Positions 35,526-41,576 of a stretch of 64,000 nucleotides of DNA are shown here, piece by piece. Under the pieces are notes generated by a model. That model did not search any database and was not told where the DNA came from. It worked only from the letters and a program-made list of their open reading frames with translations. The DNA is taken from positions 49,741 to 113,740 of IMG/VR virus record IMGVR_UViG_3300032893_000011; one strand, given 5' to 3'. This DNA is from a virus. The position numbers were made by a program, and so were the translations under genes. How positions within the stretch are numbered: position 1 is the first letter of the stretch; each line of letters begins with the position of its first letter.

Positions 35526-36100
35526 GGGGGGCTCCTCGGGGTGGGGGTGGGTCCGCCGCCCGATACTACGCCGGCACCGTTAACGGTCGCCAGCATTAAA
35601 AACGCCGGAAGGATGTGCGGTTGGAGCCAAGTCGGCGGCGGTGAGCTAAAGTAGGCCGTTAAAGCGGAAACCCCGGGCGGGTGGCCCGGGGGTTTCCAAT
35701 ATCTCAGCGCTCCATGCGAGATAGGAGGAGTCTAGCAGACCGATCGAGTCTGCACCCACCCATTGCGCTATCGGCGAGTCCGCTCCACCCCCTAGACCGA
35801 CCGCCCCGGTGTTGTCAAGTCCATGAACCGGCATGGGCGACCCGCGGCCGAAGGCCAAGGCTCGGGCAAGAATCCTCGCCGCAGATGGTCCGTCTGGGGT
35901 GATGACAGCTTGCCCACCACCTGGTTTCCCGTGGTTTCGACCGCGGCGGTGGCGCGTTTTTTTGGGGGGCCCGAGCTATGCCCACCGACAGGTGGGCAAG
36001 ACAACCTCGACGAGTGCCACCCCCCCGGAGCAAGTTCCTAAAAAAAAAAGCGGGGCATCGCGTTGTTGGCCCCGGTTGAGAAGGAAGGACATCGAGATCG
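35526..36100. other. 575-bp non-coding region with hairpins and homopolymers
   Basis: No credible gene is seen. Contents, in order: palindrome CCGTTAACGG (35577-35586); a long hairpin (35666-35697); GCAGAC/GTCTGC stem near 35735-35753; CTTGCCCACC (35909) repeated inverted as GGTGGGCAAG (35991-36000); T7-G6 (35957-35969); a 7-bp hairpin GCCCACC-gaca-GGTGGGC (35980-35997); C7 (36020-36026); A10 (36040-36049). Such unusual structure ahead of an HNH and a small-terminase-like gene could be a cos/pac site or a replication origin. A short proline/arginine-rich open frame through it is not protein-like. Confidence 0.5.
35666..35697. terminator. Strong hairpin, terminator-like
   Basis: GGAAACCCCGGGC (35666-35678) pairs with GCCCGGGGGTTTCC (35684-35697) with one bulged base and a 5-nt loop. 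No long U-tract follows, so it may end transcription in the mycobacterial manner or be part of a structured RNA. Confidence 0.45.
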
Positions 36101-36565
36101 ATGAGCGTGAAAGGTCGGCGTACGGTGTCGCGTGCGGGCTACGCGGCCTACATTCAGAGCGACGCCTGGCGCGCCGTGCGTAGAAGGTTCTGGGCGTCTA
36201 AGTTGCCGAAGACTTGTTTCATTTGCGGCGCGGATCCAATGCCGGGAATGCACCTGCACCATCGGACGTATAAGAACCTCGGCAACGAGATGCTGAAGGA
36301 CATTGTGCCTACGTGTCCTGGTTGCCATGAGGAGATTCACCGGTTGTACGAAAGTGATCCCAAGTGGAGAGCGCAGGGGCTGTGGGGTGTGACGAAAGCC
36401 CTGCGGAAGCGCCGCGGTGGGGGCAGGGTTGGGATGGCTAAGCAGTATAAGGCGAAGGGTCACCAGTTGCCGCGGAAGTTCATTGAGAAGTACGGCGAGG
36501 ATGGTCGCGACCGGCCGAATAGACGCCGCCGCGCTCCGCAGGCACAACCCCGTCATGGGGCGTAG
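36101..36565 (+). CDS. HNH endonuclease near a terminase-like gene
   Basis: 154 aa, ATG with AAGGAAGG upstream. Motif: CFICG (C39, C42), GMHLHHRTYKN (H51, H53, H54), Asn62, then CPGCHEEIH (C72, C75, H76). The long basic C-terminus is positively charged throughout. HNH proteins beside terminase genes stimulate cos cleavage in several siphophages. The coding sequence uses more A/T-ending codons than neighbours, as if it had moved in recently. Confidence 0.8.
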   Translation: MSVKGRRTVSRAGYAAYIQSDAWRAVRRRFWASKLPKTCFICGADPMPGMHLHHRTYKNLGNEMLKDIVPTCPGCHEEIHRLYESDPKWRAQGLWGVTKALRKRRGGGRVGMAKQYKAKGHQLPRKFIEKYGEDGRDRPNRRRRAPQAQPRHGA

Positions 36566-36574
36566 GATGTGCCG

Positions 36575-36784
36575 ATGGCTAACAGGCCGCCCAACCCCTA
36601 CCGCTCCGCTGTCGTGTTCACCGACGCGCGCACCGGTTTGCAGGAGCGCCGGCTGGTGATCCGGTGCAGGGGGTGCGGCGAGAAGTGCGTCACGTCGCCC
36701 CTGTCGCTGCTGGACCGCACCCGCCGCTGCATCCTGTGCCGCGCCGCGCCGAATGCGGGTGTTGTGCCACACTCTGCTCTGTGA
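36575..36784 (+). CDS. Small zinc-ribbon protein
   Basis: 69 aa, ATG 36575. CRGCGEKC (about 30-37) and CILC (about 56-59) form a likely zinc ribbon. It overlaps the next gene's GTG by 4 nt. Unknown function. Confidence 0.6.
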   Translation: MANRPPNPYRSAVVFTDARTGLQERRLVIRCRGCGEKCVTSPLSLLDRTRRCILCRAAPNAGVVPHSAL

Positions 36785-37290
36785 GCAGATGGTCTGACGC
36801 GGCCCGCTACCGGGCGAAACCGGAGCTCGCCGCGCGGCGCGGCAAGGCGCTGACGATGCGCAACGCCGGGGCGACGTGGGAGGCGATCGCCGAGGCGCTG
36901 GGCGTGTCCACGGAGACCGCCCGCAAGGATGTTGCGCAGATGATCCGCGAGGCGGTGCGGATACCGGCGGAGCAGATGGTGGACCGGCAGCGCGCCATCC
37001 TCCTGGACATCGTGCGCACCGAGTACCCGACCGCGATGGACAAGAACGCGGCGCCGGAGGCCCGGCACGGTGCGCAGGGCAGGATCCTGGACTGTTTGGC
37101 GCACGAGGCGAAGCTGTTCGGCCTGTACGCGCCGACCCGGGTGGCGGTGGCGCCGACCGAGGCCGAGTTCGCCACCCGGGCGCTGGAGCTGTTGGCGGTG
37201 GTGGGGGTGGAGCCTTTGGCCGAGCTGGCGCGCGCGAACGTCGGCGAGGCGCAGGTCGTCGAGGAGGACGACGATTGGAGCAACTTGTGA
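36781..37290 (+). CDS. Terminase small subunit-like HTH protein
   Basis: 169 aa, GTG in a GTGA overlap. An N-terminal HTH (ALTMRNAGATWEAIAEALGVSTETARKDV, about 23-51) is followed by a helical region with HGAQGRILDCLAHEAKLFGLYAPTRV, typical of actinophage small-terminase/HTH proteins that bind the packaging site. No large terminase follows in the window, which is unusual. A general DNA-binding protein is the alternative. Confidence 0.6.
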   Translation: MSRWSDAARYRAKPELAARRGKALTMRNAGATWEAIAEALGVSTETARKDVAQMIREAVRIPAEQMVDRQRAILLDIVRTEYPTAMDKNAAPEARHGAQGRILDCLAHEAKLFGLYAPTRVAVAPTEAEFATRALELLAVVGVEPLAELARANVGEAQVVEEDDDWSNL

Positions 37291-37315
37291 CACGGCTGGC
37301 CCCTATACTTGAGCC

Positions 37316-37516
37316 GTGAGCGCGCAGGTTACACAGACCCGCGACCGGGTGAAGGTCCGCTACGGGCGGGCCATCGTGTCGTGGCACGTGCGCAAGACCA
37401 CCCCGAACGTGACCGTGGGCGCCATCCTCGCCACCGCCCCTCCCGGCTGTTTTGAGGAGTTGTCCCGCGCAGTGGCCGCGGCCCGCGACGTCTACGCTTG
37501 CCATGCCGCAGCCTAG
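37316..37516 (+). CDS. Small hypothetical protein
   Basis: 66 aa, GTG start. Begins MSAQVTQTRDRVKVRYGRAIVSWHVRK, likely beta-rich. Overlaps the next gene by 14 nt. No family recognised. Confidence 0.5.
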   Translation: MSAQVTQTRDRVKVRYGRAIVSWHVRKTTPNVTVGAILATAPPGCFEELSRAVAAARDVYACHAAA

Positions 37517-37730
37517 CTGCGACGGCGGGATCGACCTGTGGGCGCACGCCGCGCGCCTGGCGTCCCGGTTCAAGGTCCCTGTCAGCGTCGAGCGGGTGTC
37601 GGCGGACCTGCCTGCGATTCAGTGGATGGTGCGCATCGGCGGCCGGACCGTGGGCCCGTTGACGACACGCGACACGCTGCTGGCCCTAGACATCCTGAAC
37701 GCCGGGTTCGCCGCGAGTAGGAGGGACTGA
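37503..37730 (+). CDS. Small hypothetical protein
   Basis: 75 aa from ATG 37503; ends in an overlap with the next start (TGATG). Contains WMVRIGGRTVGPLTTRDTLLALDILNA-type alpha/beta pattern. Function unknown. Confidence 0.55.
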   Translation: MPQPSCDGGIDLWAHAARLASRFKVPVSVERVSADLPAIQWMVRIGGRTVGPLTTRDTLLALDILNAGFAASRRD

Positions 37731-37933
37731 TGTCGAAGCGAAGCAAGCCCCGCGACCGCTGGGTGCAGGTCAACGCCTCCAGCCACACCCGGCCGGCCGA
37801 CTTTTGCGCAGGTTGTGGATATTTTCGTGTTGTCTACGGGGTTCACCGAGACGATTGCACGCGCCTCAGGACAGTGACTCGCCGCAGCCGAAAAACCAAC
37901 CAACTCCGTGGGGAGAACGCCTGCATGGCCTAG
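37730..37933 (+). CDS. Small basic Cys-containing protein
   Basis: 67 aa. CAGCGYF and a later HRDDC give a possible zinc site; many Arg/Lys. It ends just before the pentanucleotide array. Confidence 0.5.
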   Translation: MSKRSKPRDRWVQVNASSHTRPADFCAGCGYFRVVYGVHRDDCTRLRTVTRRSRKTNQLRGENACMA

Positions 37934-37965
37934 AATAGATCTTGGCGCGGGTTTAGCGCCACTTC

Positions 37966-38116
37966 AGGGCGAGGCTAGGCTGGGCTGGGCGGGGTTGGGC
38001 GGGGCTAGGCTAGGCAGGGCTACCTCAGGGCAGGGCGTGGCTGGGCCCGGCTGGGCGCGGCTTGGCAGGGCGCGGCAGGGCGCGGCCTGGCTCGGCGAGG
38101 CGAGGCAGGGCAGGGT
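37966..38116. repeat. Pentanucleotide NNGGC array, about 29 units
   Basis: Eleven consecutive 5-bp units (agggc, gaggc, taggc, tgggc ... ) span 37966-38020, a 6-bp break (tacctc) follows, and eighteen more units span 38027-38116. Nearly all end in GGC, with two ending GGT. The region is non-coding: an open frame through it is low-complexity. It lies about 260 bp upstream of an RHH protein and ParB, so a partition site or origin is possible. Confidence 0.75.
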
Positions 38117-38117
38117 G

Positions 38118-38154
38118 GCTGAGGTGAGCGGGTTGAAACGCCGCTCACCTCAGC
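38118..38154. terminator. Perfect 14-bp hairpin after the pentanucleotide array
   Basis: GCTGAGGTGAGCGG (38118-38131) pairs perfectly with CCGCTCACCTCAGC (38141-38154) around a 9-nt loop. It is the longest perfect stem I found in the window. It could end the operon 36101-37933, or belong to a structured origin or small RNA together with the array. Confidence 0.6.
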
Positions 38155-38180
38155 TCTGCCTGCGGGTAGGATTCAGGGTC

Positions 38181-38336
38181 ATGCTGGGAGCCCCGGTCAC
38201 ATGGGACATCACCCCCGAGGGTCAGGTGGTGTGCCGCTGGTGCAGGCGGCCCATCCACATGTGCGGGATAGGCACCCCCCGGCGCGGCGAGTCCTGCCGA
38301 GGCCGCCTCGAATACTGGCGGCGCGCCACCGCCTAA
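38181..38336 (+). CDS. Small zinc-ribbon protein
   Basis: 51 aa, ATG 38181. CRWC (18-21) with further Cys at 28 and 39 could bind zinc. An upstream extension of the frame runs through the repeat array and is not real protein. Unknown function. Confidence 0.5.
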   Translation: MLGAPVTWDITPEGQVVCRWCRRPIHMCGIGTPRRGESCRGRLEYWRRATA

Positions 38337-38343
38337 CACTAAT

Positions 38344-38365
38344 CCGTTAACCGTTAACGTATAAT
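38344..38365 (+). promoter_or_regulatory. Promoter with CCGTTAAC operator-like sites
   Basis: Two tandem CCGTTAA sites (38344-38350 and 38351-38357, the second running on into CG) abut a perfect -10 box TATAAT (38360-38365), just upstream of the RHH gene ATG at 38373. That spacing leaves almost no leader, so the mRNA would be leaderless. The related palindrome CCGTTAACGG occurs at 35577. Confidence 0.6.
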
Positions 38366-38372
38366 TCGGGTC

Positions 38373-38624
38373 ATGCCGCGAGGGGACCCCCACGTAACCA
38401 TCGGGCTGCGGCTGCACCCCGACATCATCACCGAACTCGACAAGTGGGCCGAGGGCCGCAACCTGTCGCGCTCCGACGCGTTGAAGGCGCTGCTGCGCTA
38501 CGCGTGGGCCCGCCGCGACGCGGTCGCCCTCGCCCAGGGCCTCGGGCTGGAGACCATGCCAGCCGAACGATCCACACAACGACGCGGCTCCTACCAGAAA
38601 ACAGACAAACCGAAAGGCGGATAG
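38373..38624 (+). CDS. Ribbon-helix-helix DNA-binding protein
   Basis: 83 aa. VTIGLRLHPDIITELDKWAEGRNLSRSDALKALLRYA (about 7-43) is a clear RHH/CopG/Arc pattern: beta strand, helix, SRSDAL turn, second helix. The C-terminus is basic and disordered. It is translationally coupled to parB (TAGTG overlap). RHH proteins beside ParB commonly act as partition regulators; here it probably binds the CCGTTAAC sites at its own promoter. Confidence 0.8.
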   Translation: MPRGDPHVTIGLRLHPDIITELDKWAEGRNLSRSDALKALLRYAWARRDAVALAQGLGLETMPAERSTQRRGSYQKTDKPKGG

Positions 38625-39724
38625 TGGACGGGCAACGACAGGCTGAGCTTCGCGAGATACCCATCGACGAGCTTTACCCGCACCCCGACAATCCCCGGCT
38701 GATGCTGCGCGAGGACGTCGTGGAGCAGATCGCCGAGCAGCTGCGCGAGCAAGGCGCGTTCGGTCGCGAGCACGCCCCGATAGTGCGGGAGTTCAACGGC
38801 GGCTACCAGATCGCTTCGGGGCACACCCGGCGGGTGGCCGCCGAGCGCGCCGGCGTCCGGGCCATCCCCTGCTGGGTGAAGGACATGGACGACGACGAGG
38901 CATTCATGATGCTTGTCCTGTCGAACGCGCAGGGCGAACTGTCTCCGCTGGAGATCGGCGTCCACGCGCTGCGCGCTGTGCCGCTCGGCAAGCGAGGGCG
39001 AGGCAATATCGGTGACGGATTGAAGTCATATGCCAAGCGCATCGGCCGGTCGGAACAACAGGTCGGTCATTTACGGTCGGCTGCCGAGGTGCTTAAAAAT
39101 TGTATGGTTGACCATACAATTTCTGACTTTCTCACCCGTTCCGAGCACCTTTACGAAGTCTCGCGAGCTCCGCGCGAGTTGTGGCCCCAACTAGTTGATC
39201 GGCTACTCAAGCAGAAATGGACTGTTGCCGACATAGCCGCCGAGGTCAACAGGATCAACAATGCCGAGAAGTTGCGGCAGGCCGAGGAGGCACGCCTGGC
39301 CGGCGAGGAAACCGAGGCCCAGAAGTTCATCGAGGAGCACGCCCCGGACCTCGCTGCGGCTGTTGGTGGTGACATCAAAACCTACGTCGAGGCGCTGGCG
39401 GTGTGGGAGAAACGTAACCGCGAAGAGGCCAAGCGAATCCAGGACGAGAAGGACGAGCGCGACCGCGCCATACGACACGCATTCCTAGCGGTCGCCAGGC
39501 TGGAAACCTCTTTCATGTCCGACGTCGCGTCAATACTTGAGGGTTATCACTACGGCGCCAAAGTGGACTTGGCCAAAATTCATGCGCTGCTGATGCGCGG
39601 CGCCGACGCTATCAAGGAGGTTGGACGTGTCGGAGAAAGAACCGAAACCGCGGACGAAGAAGGCCAGGTCGAGTACGCAGGCGGAGCTTCTGGCTCAGTG
39701 CATGGCGAGGCTGCCTCTCGATGA
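38624..39724 (+). CDS. parB: ParB-like protein
   Basis: 366 aa, GTG start overlapping the RHH stop by 1 nt. The ParB/Spo0J N-terminal domain is seen as IPIDELYPHPDNPR (12-25) and GHTRR (66-70); a KorB-like HTH (KSYAKRIGRSEQQVGHLRSAAEV) follows at about 133-155; the C-terminus is charged and helical. No ParA lies nearby. The stretch coding NCMVDHTI holds a long palindrome (39097-39122). It could act in partition, gene regulation or as a phage-type ParB nuclease-fold protein. Confidence 0.82.
   Translation: MDGQRQAELREIPIDELYPHPDNPRLMLREDVVEQIAEQLREQGAFGREHAPIVREFNGGYQIASGHTRRVAAERAGVRAIPCWVKDMDDDEAFMMLVLSNAQGELSPLEIGVHALRAVPLGKRGRGNIGDGLKSYAKRIGRSEQQVGHLRSAAEVLKNCMVDHTISDFLTRSEHLYEVSRAPRELWPQLVDRLLKQKWTVADIAAEVNRINNAEKLRQAEEARLAGEETEAQKFIEEHAPDLAAAVGGDIKTYVEALAVWEKRNREEAKRIQDEKDERDRAIRHAFLAVARLETSFMSDVASILEGYHYGAKVDLAKIHALLMRGADAIKEVGRVGERTETADEEGQVEYAGGASGSVHGEAASR
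39097..39122. promoter_or_regulatory. Perfect 11-bp palindrome inside parB
   Basis: AAATTGTATGG (39097-39107), TTGA spacer, CCATACAATTT (39112-39122). The arms match perfectly and the site is a sharp A/T-rich island in GC-rich coding DNA. Candidate binding site for ParB (parS-like) or for another regulator. Confidence 0.55.
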
Positions 39725-40187
39725 GGACGGCGCGGTAAATCAGAAACAGCTTATCGACGAGGTTGCCAAATGCATCGACTTCGATGAGGACGCAGCGCGC
39801 CACGAGAGGGCGCGCAACATTGTTGAGAGCGCGCAGAGGCCGGGCAGGACGGAGCCCGAGGGGCAACTGAAGTTCGAGGGCATGGACGCCTACGACTACG
39901 AGCCGAACCGGCTCGTGCTGGGTTCAGATCAAAGCATCGTGGAAAACCGCAAGGCGAAGCCGACACATAAAGCCGCCGAGGCGCGCCGCACCCAAGACAA
40001 CGCCGTGCGGGCTCAGCTGCAGGCCAACCGGCGCCAGCAGGAAGCCAGCCTCTACAGCGAATGGTTCGTGGAACAAATCCTCGCGGGCCGCCCGAAGAAG
40101 GAGCTGACGTTCGGCGTGTTCGTCAAGGAAACGAAGACCCACCAGCCGCCGCAAGAGCCCGAGCCCGAAGTCGGTCCAATTTCTTGA
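39627..40187 (+). CDS. Hypothetical protein overlapping the end of parB
   Basis: 186 aa. GTG 39627 lies 6 nt after a perfect AAGGAGG (39614-39620), deciding against TTG 39621. The first 98 nt overlap the parB 3' end in another frame. The protein is charged: basic N-terminus (KEPKPRTKKAR), then acidic, then a long basic helix (RTQDNAVRAQLQANRRQQEASLYSEWF). No family recognised. Confidence 0.7.
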   Translation: MSEKEPKPRTKKARSSTQAELLAQCMARLPLDEDGAVNQKQLIDEVAKCIDFDEDAARHERARNIVESAQRPGRTEPEGQLKFEGMDAYDYEPNRLVLGSDQSIVENRKAKPTHKAAEARRTQDNAVRAQLQANRRQQEASLYSEWFVEQILAGRPKKELTFGVFVKETKTHQPPQEPEPEVGPIS

Positions 40188-40236
40188 TTCCAATAAATCT
40201 CAGCGTTGAGGCTAAGTGAGAGGCTGAACCCCAAAC

Positions 40237-40611
40237 ATGGCGAAAATGCCCGACCCGGTCTCGGTCTCGGTGCACATCCATTTCGACGACGACACTGTTG
40301 CGACGCTGCGCAGGCTGATCCGCGAGGAGATCTGCAACCACGCCCGCGACAACCTGACCAACGCGGTGGACGCCCGGGACCGCTGCGAACCGCTCGACCT
40401 GGCCCCGAGCAAGGCGCTGGTCTGCCGCCACGGGGTGCGCCGGGCCGGGCCGCCGACGAAGCTCGCATTCGGTAACGCCGTCCACGACTGCGTCTGCTGC
40501 TCCGATCCGTACGCGTCGTTCGCGGTCAACGCGGGCCTGTGCCCGTGGTGCCGCGGCCGCGAAACGGCGAAGCCGGTGGACATCCGCTCCTACGACGAGG
40601 CAGAGTCGTGA
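40237..40611 (+). CDS. Hypothetical zinc-binding protein
   Basis: 124 aa. N-terminal VSVHIHFDDDTVATLRRLIREEI strand-helix, C-terminal Cys motifs CVCC and CPWC. ATG 40237 is the first of two close starts. Overlaps the next gene by 4 nt. Confidence 0.6.
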   Translation: MAKMPDPVSVSVHIHFDDDTVATLRRLIREEICNHARDNLTNAVDARDRCEPLDLAPSKALVCRHGVRRAGPPTKLAFGNAVHDCVCCSDPYASFAVNAGLCPWCRGRETAKPVDIRSYDEAES

Positions 40612-40844
40612 CCCTCGTCGACAAAGTGGCGATGCGGCTGCTTCTGGCCCGCCACGAAGTCCACGGCCTGCAGTTCACGCCGGACGGCACCGGCCGCTCC
40701 GCCCATGGTTTCTGGGTGCCGGTGGCGACGTGCGGGTGCGGGCACACCAGCCCGCCGGAGCGCCGCGCCGACCACCTCGCCGACGTCCTGATCAACAACG
40801 TCGACACGTGGCTCGTGCGCGACCCGACACTGGCCCGAGAGTGA
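40608..40844 (+). CDS. Small hypothetical protein
   Basis: 78 aa, GTG in a GTGA overlap. VPVATCGCGHTSPP suggests a metal site; a DHLADVLINN helix follows. It ends in a GTGA overlap with the membrane protein. Confidence 0.55.
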   Translation: MTLVDKVAMRLLLARHEVHGLQFTPDGTGRSAHGFWVPVATCGCGHTSPPERRADHLADVLINNVDTWLVRDPTLARE

Positions 40845-41149
40845 ACTGGGAGTGTGGCGACCCCCCGATGGGGGAGCCGTACGACTGGGAAGCCGAAGAG
40901 ACGGACCGGGAGAAAATTATCGGCGACAAGCCCGGACTGCCCGAGCCGGGCCAGTTCCCGCCCGACCCGTACCCCGAACCGAACCCGTACATCCACGACG
41001 AACCACCCGACCCATATCCCGAGCCAGGCGAACCGCAGGCGCCCGGCCGACCAAAGAACACGGCGAAGACGGTCCTGCTGATCGTGGCGGCGGTAGTGTT
41101 CGTGGCGGCTGTGGTGGCCGCGCTCATCTACACGGGAGTGGGGACGTGA
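40841..41149 (+). CDS. Proline-rich protein with one C-terminal membrane segment
   Basis: 102 aa, GTG start. Residues 1-75 are acidic and Pro/Tyr-rich (PDPYPEPNPY repeats); residues 77-97 form a single membrane helix (VLLIVAAVVFVAAVVAALIY) followed by five residues, as in tail-anchored proteins. It is far from the lysins, so I would not call it a holin without more evidence; a membrane anchor for a conjugation or ESX-related complex is also possible. Confidence 0.6.
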   Translation: MNWECGDPPMGEPYDWEAEETDREKIIGDKPGLPEPGQFPPDPYPEPNPYIHDEPPDPYPEPGEPQAPGRPKNTAKTVLLIVAAVVFVAAVVAALIYTGVGT

Positions 41150-41359
41150 CCGATTGGCCGTACGCCGGGCTTCGTGTGCTGCGGATGAGCATAGCGATGT
41201 AACATCGTGCCAGATAATATCGAGTTGATGTGAGATTATCGACCCGTGATTCAACGTTCATGGCGTTAGTGACACCGTTACCAGAACAGCTGCGGGGCCG
41301 TATCCTCTACCGCAACTCCGGCGCACCCGACACGCGCCGGTAGCCGAACGGGTCGAGCC
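41150..41359. other. Short non-coding stretch with an inverted repeat
   Basis: 210 bp. An 18-codon GTG frame at 41146-41202 is coupled to the previous stop but too short to support. GATAAT (41213-41218) and ATTATC (41235-41240) form an inverted repeat in an A/T-rich patch that may be the promoter of the gene at 41360. Confidence 0.4.
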
Positions 41360-41569
41360 GTGAAACTGCCCGCAATCCCGCACCGCCCCACATGCCAATA
41401 TCCCGGCTGCCGGGGACCGGACGGGCCGAACGGCCGCAAGCCACCCGCCGTGGCCACGCTGCGAAACCTGTCCGGATACAAGCGCAGATACTGCCGATAC
41501 CACTACGACCTGATGGCGGCGAAGCAGCAAGAAATCATCGCCAAATCCCCTGCCGGGCCCTGGCTTTAA
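41360..41569 (+). CDS. Small Cys/His protein
   Basis: 69 aa. CQYPGC (12-17) and a later YCRYHYD give a C..C...C..H zinc pattern. Converges with the relaxase gene, stops 7 bp apart. Unknown function. Confidence 0.5.
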   Translation: MKLPAIPHRPTCQYPGCRGPDGPNGRKPPAVATLRNLSGYKRRYCRYHYDLMAAKQQEIIAKSPAGPWL

Positions 41570-41576
41570 CCCACCG

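Noticed and set aside
35640-35800. tRNA or tRNA-like gene in the hairpin-rich region
   Set aside because: Several stems exist but no T-loop GGTTCGA-type sequence or acceptor pairing could be found.
35833-36183. 116-aa plus-strand frame across the non-coding region
   Set aside because: It runs through homopolymers and hairpins, overlaps the HNH gene start, lacks a ribosome site and has no protein-like pattern after the first 25 residues.
37966-38116. CRISPR array
   Set aside because: Units are 5 bp long without spacers, and no cas-like gene is present. The RecB-like nuclease at 33017 sits with an annealing protein, not with cas1 or cas2.
37908-38180. Reading frame through the pentanucleotide array
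   Set aside because: It encodes low-complexity Gly/Ala/Leu/Arg sequence; only the last 51 codons (from 38181) resemble a protein.
40841-41149. Holin
   Set aside because: It has one membrane helix and a long acidic Pro-rich part and lies 12 kb from the lysins; a general membrane anchor is the safer reading.
41146-41202. 18-codon GTG frame coupled to the membrane protein stop
   Set aside because: Too short and without any recognisable content; coupling alone is not enough.
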